A DNA stretch of 64,000 nt. It comes from Lepas anatifera. Lineage: Eukaryota > Arthropoda > Thecostraca > Lepadidae. A program made the position numbers and the translations under genes. The stretch is from NCBI GenBank assembly GCA_034440635.1, contig JAOTON010001533.1, positions 318,001 through 382,000 of the forward strand, written 5' to 3'. Positions 24,228-35,772 of the stretch are shown here, piece by piece (positions within the stretch are counted from its first letter, which is position 1; the number at the start of each line of letters is the position of its first letter). Under the pieces are notes generated by a model. The model was not told the DNA's origin, did no database searches, and was given only the letters and a program-made list of their open reading frames with translations.

Positions 24228-26028
24228 ACACAGGCTGCCGGACAGACAACTTTTACGGAGATTACAGCACACACAGGATGCTGGACAGGCGACTCCTACT
24301 GAGTTCACAGCACACACAGGCTGTAGGACAGGCGACTCCTACTGAGTTCACAACACACACAGGCTGTAGGACAGGCGACTCCTACTGAGTTCACAGCACA
24401 CACAGGCTACAGGACAGGCGACTCGTACTGAGTTTACAGCACACACAGGCTGTAGGACAGGCGACTCCTACTGAGTTCACAACACACACAGGCTGTAGGA
24501 CAGGCGACTCCTACTGAGTTCACAGCACACACAGGCTGTAGGACAGGCGACTCGCACTGAGTTTACAGCACACACAGGCTGTAGGACAGGCGACTCCTAC
24601 TGAGTTCACAGCACACACAGGCTGTAGGACAGGCGACTCCTACTGAGTTTACAGCACACACAGGCTGTAGGACAGGCGACTCGCACTGAGTTCACAGCAC
24701 ACACAGGCTGCAGGACAGGCGACTCGTACTGAGTTTACAACACACACAGGCTGCAGGACAGGCGACTCGCACTGAGTTTACAGCACACACAGGCTGCAGG
24801 ACAGGCGACTCGCACTGAGTTTACAGCACACACAGGCTGCAGGACAGGCGAGTCCTACTGAGTTCACAGCACACACAGGCTGCCGGACAGGCGACTCGTA
24901 CTGAGTTCACAGCACACACAGGCTGCAGGACAGGCGACTCGTACTGAGTTCACAGCACACACAGGCTGCAGGACAGGCGACTCGTACTGAGTTCACAGCA
25001 CACACAGGCTGCAGGACAGGCGACTCGTACTGAGTTCACAGCACACACAGGCTGCAGGACAGGCGACTCGCACTGAGTTTACAGCACACACAGGCTGCAG
25101 GACAGGCGAGTCCTACTGAGTTCATAGCACACACAGGCTGCCGGACAGGCGACTCGTACTGAGTTCACAGCACACACAGGCTGCAGGACAGGCGACTCGT
25201 ACTGAGTTCACAGCACACACAGGCTTCAGGACAGGCGACTCGTACTGAGTTCACAGCACACACAGGCTGCAGGACAGGCGACTCGTACTGAGTTCACAGC
25301 ACACACAGGCTGCAGGACAGGCGACTCGTACTGAGTTCACAGCACACACAGGCTGCAGGACAGGCGACTCATACTGAGATTACAGCACACACAGGCTGCA
25401 GGACAGGCGACTCGTACTGAGTTCACAGCACACACAGGCTTCAGGACAGGCGACTCGTACTGAGTTCACAGCACACACAGGCTGCAGGACAGGCGACTCG
25501 TACTGAGATTACAGCACACACAGGCTGCAGGACAGGCGACTCGTACTGAGTTCACAGCACACACAGGCTGCAGGACAGGCGACTCATACTGAGTTCACAA
25601 CACACACAGGCTACTGTTCAGGCGACTCGTACTGAGCTTACAGCACACACAGGGTGCAGGACAGGCGACTCGCACTGAGTTCACAGCACACACAGGCTGC
25701 AGGACAGGCGACTCGTACTGAGTTCACAACACACACAGGCTACTGTTCAGGCGACTCGTACTGAGCTTACAGCACACACAGGGTGCAGGACAGGCGACTC
25801 GCACTGAGTTCACAGCACACACAGGCTGCAGGACAGGCGACTCGTACTGAGTTCACAGCACACACAGGCTACTGTTCAGGCGACTCCTACTGAGCTTACA
25901 GCACACACAGGCTGCCGGACAGACAACTCATACTGAGTTCACAACACACACAGGCTACTGTTCAGGCGACTCGTACTGAGCTTACAGCACACACAGGGTG
26001 CAGGACAGGCGACTCGCACTGAGTTCAA
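24228..26028. repeat. 43-bp minisatellite, about 42 copies
   Basis: The unit runs CAGCACACACAGGCTGCAGG then ACAGGCGACTCGTACTGAGT plus TCA (43 bases). Adjacent units differ at a few positions (GTAGG or GCAGG; CGTACT, CCTACT or CGCACT; TTCA or TTTA). Near 25600-25990 a variant with GGCTACTGTTCAGGCGAC recurs in blocks, so multi-unit segments were copied together. Units abut without spacers, which rules out a CRISPR layout. Confidence 0.96.
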
Positions 26029-26875
26029 AACTGCCGTGCCGTGATGAAAATACGGCAGGTGGAGAGTGAATACAAATAAATGGTCAGGCAATTTGCATAT
26101 TCTCCATTTTAGTAAATCGTAGCATCAACGCAGTATATTTGAGCATCGATATCTCCTGCCTGTAAGTGCACTTTCACACAACTGCAATGCATTGTAATGT
26201 TTGCACTTGTTTGCTGCGTATTGCTTGTAATGCTTGTATAATGTTTTGCTGCCACTTACATTTAGCTCCTCCAGTTTCACTCTTTTCTGGCAGCACGCTG
26301 GTATGTGATGTTAAAGAAGGTTTTTGAGGGTAGGACGCCATGCTAAAGCTCAATAAATGGTATTGGGCCATAAAGAAATAAGACAGTCAGCATGGGCTAA
26401 AAATAAATTAAATTTCCTGGAACTGGAGTTTTATGAAATTGAATCGGCACAAAAAGGCAACTAAGGCATCCAGAAGGAGTATAAAACCCGTCTATAAGAC
26501 CACGCGAAAAAGACTTAAAAATATAAGCTGAATAAAGTATTACTCAAAACCGATTACCCTTTGACGCCCGCAGTGGAAGGAGGTGTGCTAATAATGCGTA
26601 CTGGATGGTTGGCTGATCTAAAAAACCAACAGGCTAAGGTAAAGCCCCACTTGGGGGCGTACGAGAGCTAGGATGATCTCAGTTATGGCTAACTGTCACT
26701 GACCTAGGCTGAAATTTTTAATGTTCCGCTGCAGATGACTCCTCTTCGAGACCACTGATACCCTTCCTCCCATCTACAATTCCTGAGAAGAAGCAGATGG
26801 GCTCTTCATCATGCCGATGGCCAGTGCAGATGGCTGAGCTGAGGATGGAACGCAAAACCCGATTGCTGATAGGTC
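26029..26875. other. Flank of the minisatellite, nothing firmly recognised
   Basis: A stretch at about 26610-26710 (AAAAAACCAACAGG ... CTTGGGGGCGT ... CACTGACCTAG) weakly resembles 53085-53170 and may be an old dispersed repeat. No gene was recognised. Confidence 0.4.
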
Positions 26876-27337
26876 TTATAAGCTTGCTTTGAATGTTGTG
26901 GTGCGTGCATTTTCCTTTTTCAACCACACCTGCAACTCTGGCGAGTCCTGGGCGCGTAAATACCGAAGCTCTTTGAAGTCTCCACCATCACCGTTATGAC
27001 CGCGATACGCCATACTTAGCCGAGGGAGACACTGAACCGAGGTGATGATGAACTTCAGGCTGGATCGTGCCTGGTCCTGGGCTGACTTCTCTGTCGTCTT
27101 CATCACCTCATGGGTCGGACAACAGCCGGATAAACAGCTGGAATGTTGTCTGTCTGAGAACCACACTCGTAATGATCTTTTCAATTTGATACAGTGGAAG
27201 TGCATCACGACTTTGCGCACGAGACAGTAGTAGACCCACGGGTGACGCTGGCAACACGATTCCCTGTAGCTGGAAACCCTGTCTTTGTAGGTTATCTTGC
27301 GGACAGTCTGCGCTGCTGGCTGGTTGGGCGCGTCCAT
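26876..27337 (-). CDS. Uncharacterised 153-codon open frame
   Basis: A minus-strand frame of 153 codons, from an ATG at 27337 to a stop at 26876. The product is Cys/His-containing in the middle (CCQRHPWVYYCLV, CLSGCCPTHEV) and rich in charged residues towards the C-terminus. No domain, signal peptide or membrane segment was recognised. It lies immediately downstream (minus sense) of the 45-bp minisatellite, whose minus-strand frame is also open but in a different register. It may be an exon, part of a broken gene, or chance. Confidence 0.25.
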   Translation of the reverse strand: MDAPNQPAAQTVRKITYKDRVSSYRESCCQRHPWVYYCLVRKVVMHFHCIKLKRSLRVWFSDRQHSSCLSGCCPTHEVMKTTEKSAQDQARSSLKFIITSVQCLPRLSMAYRGHNGDGGDFKELRYLRAQDSPELQVWLKKENARTTTFKASL

Positions 27338-27379
27338 CTCGGTGATACGCCATGGCGACAGATCACCGTCCTAGAGGGG

Positions 27380-27830
27380 CTCATAGATGCTGGAGCCGAC
27401 CGCTCTGCTGGAGTGGCTGGTAGGGTAGCAGGCACTGGTCCCGGGCGGTCTGCTAGAGTGGCTGGTAGGGTAGCAGGCACTGGAACCGACCGCTCTGCTG
27501 GAGTGGCTGGTGGGGTAGCAGGCACTAGTACCGGGCGGTCTGCCAGAGTGGTCGGTGCACTGACAGGCACTGGAACCGGACAGTCTGCTAGAGTGGTCGG
27601 TGCACTGACAGGCACTGGAACCGGGCGGTCTGCCAGAGTGGTCGGTGCACTGACAGACACTGGAACGGGGCGGTCTGCTAGAGTGGTCAGTTGGGTAGCA
27701 GGCACTGGAACCGGGCGGTCTTCTATAGTGGTCGGTGGATTGTCAGGCACTGGAACCGAGCGGTCTCCTGAGTGGTCAGTTGGGTAGCAGGCACTGGTCC
27801 CGGGTGGTCTGCTAGCGTGGTCGGTGGGGT
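27380..27830. repeat. 45-bp minisatellite, open on both strands
   Basis: About ten units of 45 bases built on GAGTGGTCGGTGCACTGACA then GGCACTGGAACCGGGCGGTC plus TGCTA. Because 45 is divisible by 3, frames stay open on both strands: a Pro/Val/Ala-rich 15-residue repeat (APTTLADRPVPVPVS) on the minus strand and a Gly/Thr/Arg-rich one on the plus strand. Nothing shows that either is translated. Confidence 0.9.
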
Positions 27831-28269
27831 GACACTCATATTTTTGGAGGTAGAGGGAAGCCATCAATGGCTCCCCGGTGGAGCGAAGGTGGTGCCGGAG
27901 CCCCGGTAGAGTGCGGGTTAAACTAAGTCCTACAATCAGGGGAGCTTTTACCGTTGTTCAGGTGGCGATACCATCTCAAAACTTAGAAACGAATTCTCCA
28001 AATGTGTATTGTGCATAAGGTTCTGAATGATTTGCGTTTTCTCTTCGGCTGGTTTTTACTGTTTAAAACCTTTCCTCGACAAAACGGCCGTTTAGAAAAA
28101 GTGGAAGGCGGTCCTTCCCCTTCCTGATGATGACGCCCCTGGTATGCGCACACATATAGATGGTATGTCCCCACTGGTCTGACGGACCATCCTGCTGTAA
28201 AACCTTCATGCGGTAAACTCAGGTACAACTCAATTTGTCTTCAAATTTGCATAGTACAATACTGCACTG

Positions 28270-28465
28270 TTGGGTCCAGATGGTGCAGACGGGTGGCGCA
28301 CGCGTTCAACTTGGCTATTGATGGTTGCGGTGAGAACAGGGTCGCGGGATCGAGCCCCCCCCCGAGTCAGAATTAGGCGCCGTGCTCTGCCCCAGCCTAG
28401 TCAGTTACCCTGGCTCTCGACACGATATAAACTCATAGCTTGTGCGTCGGTAAACGCCGAGAAAA
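28270..28465 (+). mobile_element. Possible tRNA-derived SINE
   Basis: GGTGGCGCACGCGTTCAA resembles a box A region and GGGATCGAGCCCC a box B, about 60 bases apart. A body ending GTCGGTAAACGCCGAGAAAAA resembles a SINE tail. Only one copy was seen, so the family is not verified. Confidence 0.4.
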
Positions 28466-30675
28466 AATCTACCTTGGTGCGAATATTAGCAGTTCATTCA
28501 ATGAAAAAATCATGTAAAAATCTTATAAATAGAGCTCTCCAGAAGGCGGCTAATGTTAGAAACAGGCTATGCGTAAAATTAAACTTTTGAAGAAAAAAGT
28601 TGTCATTCACCTCGCCTCACAATAAAGGGATGGCTTTTATGAAATAGGTTTGTCATTAAACAAACTTGTTCTCCTGTAAGACCCGCTTTGGCTAACAAAC
28701 AAGTTTTTATTAGCCAACAGCTAAATTACGCTCCCCTCATATTCTATGCGCAGGCAAAGTTATTATCTGGCCAAACTTCTAGAAATTACTCACTGTAAGA
28801 CGGAGACGTGCCTTGCTTAAGCATTTAAATAATATTGTTCGTTTCAGAAACCGAACGCAATATATACGGTGACGAAAGCTGTTTTTTCACTACAAAGAGA
28901 TTTCTACAAGAGTTCATAGAAATGTTTTCAGCGAAAATTCTAGCCACGTCTTAAGAATTGCTGTTTGCATTGTGCTCCGCAGCTGTTGACACAATGCCGG
29001 GTCAGTGACCCTCAGGGCTTCCTTTGCATCAGAAGGCAGCGCCGGACACACAGCTGTAGCGCTGGGTGGACTCAGGTGGTCACAATCGAGTCACTTTATT
29101 AAATTCCTGGAAAGTGATACTCGTGAGTTGAAAGCTGATGGTGCACTGGTCAGTTCCCGTAGGCTTTGTTTGCAGTTGTGTGCCTACATGTGAGTGTTGA
29201 GGATTCTATTCTGTAGTTTCAGAGACAAAAACACGTTCGTGGAATGCTGAGATTTTAGTGTTTTTTCGTGAGGGTTGGAATTGGAGGAGGTTCTTTCCCG
29301 TTTCATTGCTAAAACAAACAAAACGGTTGACAGCTGATGTTTGAAACTGGTTGCAAATCGGAGCAATTTTGAAACGTCTCACTGGCCGCTGATCGTTAGC
29401 AAACAACGATATCTGCGGCTTGGTATCCAGGGAAATCTGCGTGCTGCCGAGGCGGCGAGATCCCAGAATTTCAGAAACTGAATCCAGACACTGTGGAGCT
29501 GAGGTCTGGACGCTGGCCGCTGCGTCTGCGGCACCACTCGCCATTCCGTCGTGTAACGTTTATAAATATGCAGGGGCGAGGCCAGGGAGGCTGACGGAAG
29601 GGGCACTGACCGGCGCGTGACCGTGTGGTCTATCCTAGCTGCTTTGCTTGGTCTCATTTTCAGCTCTTGTCAATGGTGTCATCAGCCACGGGTGGTGCTA
29701 ACGAGTTTCGGAGAAAAAGAGGCCCCTCTGAGTCTGTAAGTCCGTCCGTCCTTTCGCCACTATCCAACGGATCAGCTAGTGGACTTGCGGACTGAACTCC
29801 CTCCGGGAGTGGAGCGCCCGCAAACGCCAATCAAATGTCTCATATAACGGGCACGTGCACACTGGATATATGCATAGTGTAACTGGATAGGGCTGGCAGC
29901 GCCAGGGCGGCGCAGTAGTAACAGCTGGTACCTAGCGAAATCCGCCAGGGCAACAGTTAGCCTGGGGACAGTACTGCAGCTACGCTGTAGGGGCTGCCAA
30001 GGCTCCTTTGTCAAAGTGTTTTGCCGGAGTATCTTCGGTGATTTATTATCATAATGGCTTCGCATTGGTAATCTAAGTGGCAAAAGATATAGGAGACAGT
30101 CCATCATGGAGACTGGAGGAATTAAAAAACAGTTCAAGCTTACTATTTGGTGACAGTTCGCGCATGTCCGCTCTTCGCTTTGAAGGACTGTGGCGGAAGG
30201 AGGCAGGCAGACGAAACATTCCTGGTCCAAGAGCAAACACACCGCACAGGGCGTGGCTGTACTGAGCAGCTGTGGCCTGTGTCGTCGACTCCTCGTTGAA
30301 AGAAAATCAGATAAAAAGAAACCGCAAAAATTGAATCCATGCAACTTGTCGATAATTTACGCTATTATTACGTATGCGTAATTTAATACGTAATGCCGGC
30401 AAAAAAATAGATGAGCAAGAAATGTACTGAGTAACATTCGGAAAATTTGTACGACAGTGTCGGATTAAAGTGTGCCTTGTATGCCTTTTACAGTTGTAGT
30501 ATTTTCAGCGATTTACTGGAAATTTTCCGGAATCAAAATGGGTATGTTTAGAGAACCTTGTTTCAGTTTTCTAGAGGCAATGCTACTTAGCGGAACATAA
30601 AATAGAAGACAACATGGGACCGCCAGCAATTTGAATCCATATACGCTTGACTCAAATCGGCTGCCTCACGCTCTG
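28466..30675. other. Intergenic DNA without recognised genes
   Basis: The stretch 29380-29640 is relatively G+C-rich and open in several frames, but neither strand gives a known domain. A minus-strand frame of 190 codons (30344-29772) has no recognisable features. Confidence 0.4.
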
Positions 30676-30850
30676 TCCGCGGGGTTCGAGAGTGTAGTGG
30701 TCAGCACTGTCACTTTCCACACGGCTGACCCGGGTTCAAAGCCCGGTGGATTCCCTGAGCAAGGGGCAATTTGACTTCCCAGAAACCCTCCCAGCAGGAA
30801 AGAGCTAGCGACGCCATAAGACCTTGGTAGTTGGAGCGTCGATAAGTCTT
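30676..30850 (+). mobile_element. tRNA-derived SINE, copy 3
   Basis: The head has TGTAGTGGTCAGCAC (D-arm) and a well-kept box B GGGTTCAAAGCCC inside a CCGGG/CCCGG T-stem; the anticodon loop reads ACTTTCCAC. The body (GAGCAAGGGGCAATTTGACT, CAGCAGGAAAGAGCTAGCGA, CGCCATAAGACC) matches copies 1 and 2. This is the best-preserved Gly/Glu-type head of the three. Confidence 0.82.
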
Positions 30851-32493
30851 CAAGGGGTCGATAAGTCTCACATTATACTAACCCATTCTGTCCGACAATA
30901 AGCTGTCCTGTCCCGATCAAATTCCTCTGGGACGCGGCATTTTTAAGAAGGCAATACCACCCCGTCGGATCCCGAACAGTGTCCAGAACATTGTGCATCA
31001 CCCTGTCCCATCATAATTCACATGTTCTCCGTCCCAGGCAGACTTGTGGTGCGTTTTTCTACCACGTCCCTGAATACTCATCAAAAATGTCAATTTTGTG
31101 TCAGACATGAGCAGACCTTGAAGTAAGCGTAAGCCACTTCACCTTCAAAAATATGCCAAATGAAAGCGTACCAGTGACTGACAGCAACTGGCGTGGTCGA
31201 TTCATCCAAGACTGATTATATAGTGTTTATATATGATTTCACGTACACTACATTTAGAAACGATAAAAATTAGACGTCGTAGTTTAGTATTTGTATTTTA
31301 TCTCATAGCATTTAGACTTTGAAATTTATGTTGTGTTTGACTTCCTGCGTCACAATTGGGACAACACTAGGTTTACGATGCCGTTGACCTAGCCTCAGGG
31401 GAATAGCACTCCACCATAATAAGCCTGTGGGAAAAAGGCTACGCTGCCCAAGTTTTAATTAGTTTTTTGGGCTCAGAAGCATCTCTTGGTAAAACTTCCC
31501 GTCAACAGGAATGTGAAACCGTCACATTAATTATTAAATTCATCTGGGATTAATGACCTCAATTGATTTCGTTAGGCCTTACACCGACCTGGGGTGGGTC
31601 TGAGCGTTCTTTCACTTTGGAAAATTTTCGTTTTGAAAGAGATTCCGCAATTTTTGGCAGCTCAAACTGACCGTGACCGAATTTGCTGGTTTTGGTGGTC
31701 TCGTGGTCACCCAGGCCATATCACGCACTATTGAATTTTTGGCTCAAATGAAATGTTCGCAGCCGGTGACGGTGAGTATGTGATGTGTTCTTCACTGCTG
31801 CGAAGTTTCGCTGCACAACACCGGCCAGCCCATAAAGCACATCATCGCCAATAAAAATAAGGCCAATTGAAGATAATGAGTAAAATTTAGAAAAACAATC
31901 CAACACGATGACGTCAAAATAGACGCGCTATGATTATTCTCCTATATTTTATCGGGCTTGTGCCAATTCCCTCATATTTCCAGTAGAGAGGGAATGGCCC
32001 TGACCCGACCCTAGCTCATTGATATGAAAAGCCCCGTTACTGTAAGTTACGCACACTCGATCGATGGCCTTATTAGGCGATGTAATTCTCACACCGATGG
32101 GTTGTGCTTGCCCTTGTTGCTGCAACTCTAAATATTTTCTAGGCTAGGTCATTTGACCTGGACTGGTGACTTGACCTGACATGACCTGAGCCTACAAATG
32201 TCAAAAGCAGCAAAACAATACCAGGTAGAAGGATGGAGAACTAAGACTGGTTTTGGCCGAGTTATGAATTTGTTGTTAGAGCTTGACCAAGTATGCTTTT
32301 TAGACAAAAACATATATGTTGAATTGAAATCTCACCGGTTTCATCGCAGTAAGTGGATAGCACTGCGCAGGAACGGCACGTGGCGCCCTTTGTCGTCTTT
32401 CAAGTACTTATGTTGAGTGATCTGCGCAATTTCCTCAGTTTATTAGTGGAAATTGTTTCCAAATTTATGCAATATTTAGAACGTTGTAACAGT
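30851..32493. other. Intergenic DNA with one GACCT-rich patch
   Basis: At 32145-32200 GACCTGGACTGGTGACTTGA and CCTGACATGACCTGAGCC resemble the GACCT-rich repeats at 35773-37003 and 53797-54840. Nothing else was recognised. Confidence 0.4.
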
Positions 32494-32756
32494 CATGAGC
32501 GGATCTAGGATTTCTTTCAGGAGGACGGAGACTATTGGTCAGGGGCGCCATCCACAACAGGGGGCGCCATTTTTGGACCGCAAAACCTATCAGGATGCCG
32601 AATCCTATCGTGGGGGCGCCGATACTGGGATGAGGTAGAGGGAGTGGGTAGCGAAATTTCAGGGTCGCCATTAACCTTTCGGTGGGCGCCTCGACAATTT
32701 CGCTGAGAGTCGATTGAAGGGAGTGCTCCTCCCTCTGTCCCCTGGATCCACCTACG
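32494..32756. mobile_element. hAT-type MITE (AGGCGGATCCAGG family), complete copy
   Basis: A 263-base element with ends CATGAGCGGATCTAGG and CCTGGATCCACCTACG. The perfect 8-bp duplication GTAACAGT lies at 32486-32493 and 32757-32764. The internal blocks GGGGCGCCAT, GACCGCAAAACC and CCTATCGTGGG are shared with the larger element beginning at 48633. Non-coding. Confidence 0.92.
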
Positions 32757-33149
32757 GTAACAGTTTTGTTGATAGAGCGATTAAACTGATTTCATTCATG
32801 ACAAATTTTAGCAGTAGCTATGATATATCTAATGGTGGCTATACACACCCCTCTTACGAATATTTTTTATGTACGTGTCTTTAAAAACAAAAAGTGCTCG
32901 CGGCATGAGGCCGATTCGCCGTTGTAGCCGCTCGCACCTCCCATGCCTCACTTCATGTAGCTACACATGGAAGCCCAGCTTTCTTGCAGCTACATCTTGA
33001 GGCACACCCTTTGCAGCAGCCACATTTTTTTATAAATTTTGTTCAAGTTGTTCCTGGTAAGGCTGCTGGAGTCGGAGTCTCACTAAAGTCATCAAGGGAC
33101 TTGTCACGGAGAGCCCGACCCCACCACCCGAACGAGCAACTCCCTCAAT

Positions 33150-33385
33150 GGAGGGTTAATTTAGAAGCCAAAGTTTAACGTCCCACAAAGCACAGGGACG
33201 GCCTCCCCGCTCAGGTCATCCTCTCACCAGTCAGTTGCCAGCCGACCTGTACGTCGGGTAAACTATTGAGCGCCGGAGCGTCTCAGGGGAACCGATCCCA
33301 AGCCTGGACATGCACTGCCACTGCATGCTTCTGAGCAGCGGGCCGGAGCCCAACGCTCTACCAACCGAGCTACCGGGGCAGCTTT
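33150..33385 (-). mobile_element. tRNA-derived SINE of a second family
   Basis: On the minus strand from about 33385, TGCCCCGGTAGCTCGGTTGG and TAGAGCG form a clear D-arm/box A. The box B region is altered (GGTTCCCCTGAGACG). The body runs through GTCCCTGTGCTTTGTGGGAC to GTTAAACTTTGGC, a typical SINE tail boundary. The body differs from copies 1-3, so this is another family. Confidence 0.65.
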
Positions 33386-34325
33386 CATTAGACCTGATTG
33401 CTCAGACCGAGCAGATGGTTAGGTGCAATCATTAAGAGTCACACTGGAGTCATTAAGACGTTAAAGCATGAGTCATTAAGACTGGGATTAGTAACAGGTA
33501 TAGCAAGCACGGCGCCGCTGCGCATCGCTGTTTACTATCTGTAAAAATAGAGGTGGGCACCAGCTCCACTGCGTACCGGCGCGCTCTTCGCCACTCAACT
33601 CACTGCCATGGGTGCCCCCGGCGCACCATGTTTGGGTCTGTTTAGATGAGCCAGAGACAAGAAATGGCGTAATATGTAACAGGAATTGATCATTTGACAC
33701 GCGTCTGCTTTTGCACGTACCACAAGCTTTGCTGGCACCCTGCCCAGCTCGCTCGTGTTCATTCTCTAGTTGAATTGGTCAGGGTATCGGACGCTGAGTA
33801 TGCCGTCAAGGTATGGTGCATACTTTTGTTGATATAAGCTTTGCATTAGCGTAACGGTCGGGTGGGACCGGGCTTGGTCGGGTCTTGTCGCTCATATGTA
33901 AAATTGCATCCATATGAAGGGAGAGACCTCGCGGGTGCCGCACGCCAGCTCGGTAATAATAGATGCAAAGGAATTGGATTATGAACATAAGCTGGACACT
34001 GGAGATATTGCGTAGTGCAGTGTCATCTTCTCTGCTCTTCTTTTTTCTTCTTCTTTACTGTTCGGGTTATTACGTTATATTGCGAGCATTTGCTTGCAAA
34101 AGATCAGGTATAAGGAAATGTTGTTTCCCAGAACTAGAGCGGCTAATACCCCAGCTCCCAAAGTGTCGATGATCGGGCCCCAACAAAAGCCAACCTCAGC
34201 TGAGTCGCGTCTGAAGCTCTGAAGCTCGACCTGTGGTCCCAATTGCAGTCGGCACTTAGCACTGAGTTTGCCGAGCGGCAGTCTGATCGCAACGGCCACC
34301 GTTCTGGATCGTTTCCATCGACTCT

Positions 34326-34367
<42 letters not shown>

Positions 34368-35182
34368 ACGCTGGCAGAAGCCTCATTTAAGAACATGTGT
34401 TTTAACACATCTAACAATAGATCATCATCTCCATGCTTTGAGAGATGCAGTGAAGAGCGGTGAAAGGCATCAGCTAAAGTGCTCTGAAGATATTTGGTCC
34501 ACGTCCACTATCTTGGCTGACCGTTTTCGTGACAAATCAGTCGCACTGGCGTAAGGGATCTGACACTTGTATATACGTTTGTCCAAACCGTCTGCGGAGC
34601 CTAGCGTTTGGAAGGTGTCATCCCGAGTGTATTATCTGGTGTTTTTATACTTCGGTTTATGTTACAAAGATCCTGGTTAAAATAGCATAATGTATGTTCG
34701 GAGAAAGCTATACGCAGCAAAAAACGGGCATTATTTCAGAAGCCTCTTGTGTTTTCAAATACTGTATATTATTTACTGTTAGATTGAGTATAACAGCAAT
34801 CTACCTGGTTTTGACCATTTTTTACATGATTTGAAAGGACAGCGTGGCAAGGTAACTCTGGCAAGCTTGTGCAATGACCCCTATTAACACCCTCCCTGGT
34901 GAGACTCCGAGCCACATTCGCCATGGTGGGGATGTTCAAACAACCCCCTCGAACTCGGCTCCTATACGGGATAGCGAAAAACGTGTACGCTGGTGGATAG
35001 CTCATACACATTTACGACCATGCTACATTTATCACCTTTTGGCTCAGGTCAATATTGAGGTCATGACAGGTCAAATGTGGCATGTTAAAGAAAAGTTTCG
35101 GGGCTCTAGTGCATGACAGCGTTGAGATAGAATCATTCTTAGGCACCATTTGCTTCCTCTTGTTACGAGAAATTGAGTGATG
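33386..35182. other. Intergenic DNA with a CT microsatellite
   Basis: Apart from the (CT)n tract at 34328-34366 nothing was recognised on either strand. Confidence 0.45.
34328..34366. repeat. (CT)n microsatellite
   Basis: About 19 CT dinucleotides. Confidence 0.96.
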
Positions 35183-35467
35183 CAAGGGCGTAGCCAGGAT
35201 TTCGCTCAGGGAGGGACGGCGCCCCGAAAAGGGCCCTTGCGACAGCGCCAAAAGGGCCCTGATGGGTAAAAAGGGCCCCTGCTTGTTACATAACAGAGTG
35301 CTGAAGAGGGCTTAAGAGGGCCCTGTCTGGTATATAATGCCAAATTTGGCTACAGAGCATAGTGCGGGCGAGCCACGCTTCGCGCAGCTCATGTCCTCAG
35401 GGGGGCCCTTCGGACCCTCAGGGGGAGGTCGGCTGTCCCTGCCGCCCCCCCCTTGGCTACGCCCCTG
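35183..35467 (+). mobile_element. hAT-type MITE (CAGGGGCGTAGCCA family), long form
   Basis: A 285-base copy with ends CAAGGGCGTAGCCAGG and CCTTGGCTACGCCCCTG. The flanks GAGTGATG (35175-35182) and GAATGGTG (35468-35475) match in 6 of 8, as expected for an aged duplication. It carries an internal segment of about 100 bases (AGAGTGCTGAAGAGGGCTTA to CGCTTCGCGCAGCTCATG) that is absent from the short copies at 5584 and 54118 and present at 46008. Confidence 0.85.
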
Positions 35468-35772
35468 GAATGGTGTACAATATGATTATACTAGGTCAAA
35501 ACACAAAAGTGACCCAACCTGAGGTCAGATCAAGGTCAATATCTGATTTAGCATGGTCAATATATACTTTAATCGACTCGAAATAACAGTCTAAACGCAA
35601 TTATATCAAAATAACAGCTTTATCATCATTTTCTGCAAAGTTATTGACCCATCTGCTTCAGTGACCAGGATGACCTCTCAGAGGTCACAGGTCAAAAATT
35701 ACAGCTTAGACCTAAAAAGGTGCCTAGGATACTACGATTTCGAGAATATGAAGGTATTATCAGCTTAACACG
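35468..35772. other. GACCT-containing flank
   Basis: Scattered GAGGTCAG and AGGTCACAGGTC words relate it to the GACCT-rich repeats nearby, but no boundaries could be drawn. Confidence 0.35.

Noticed and set aside
24228..26028. CRISPR-like regular repeats
   Set aside because: Units abut with no unique spacers, there are no cas genes, and the window is animal DNA with introns and retroposons. It is a minisatellite.
34075..34386. Minus-strand frame with RERERERE run
   Set aside because: The run is the (CT)n microsatellite read on the other strand; nothing else in the frame is recognisable.
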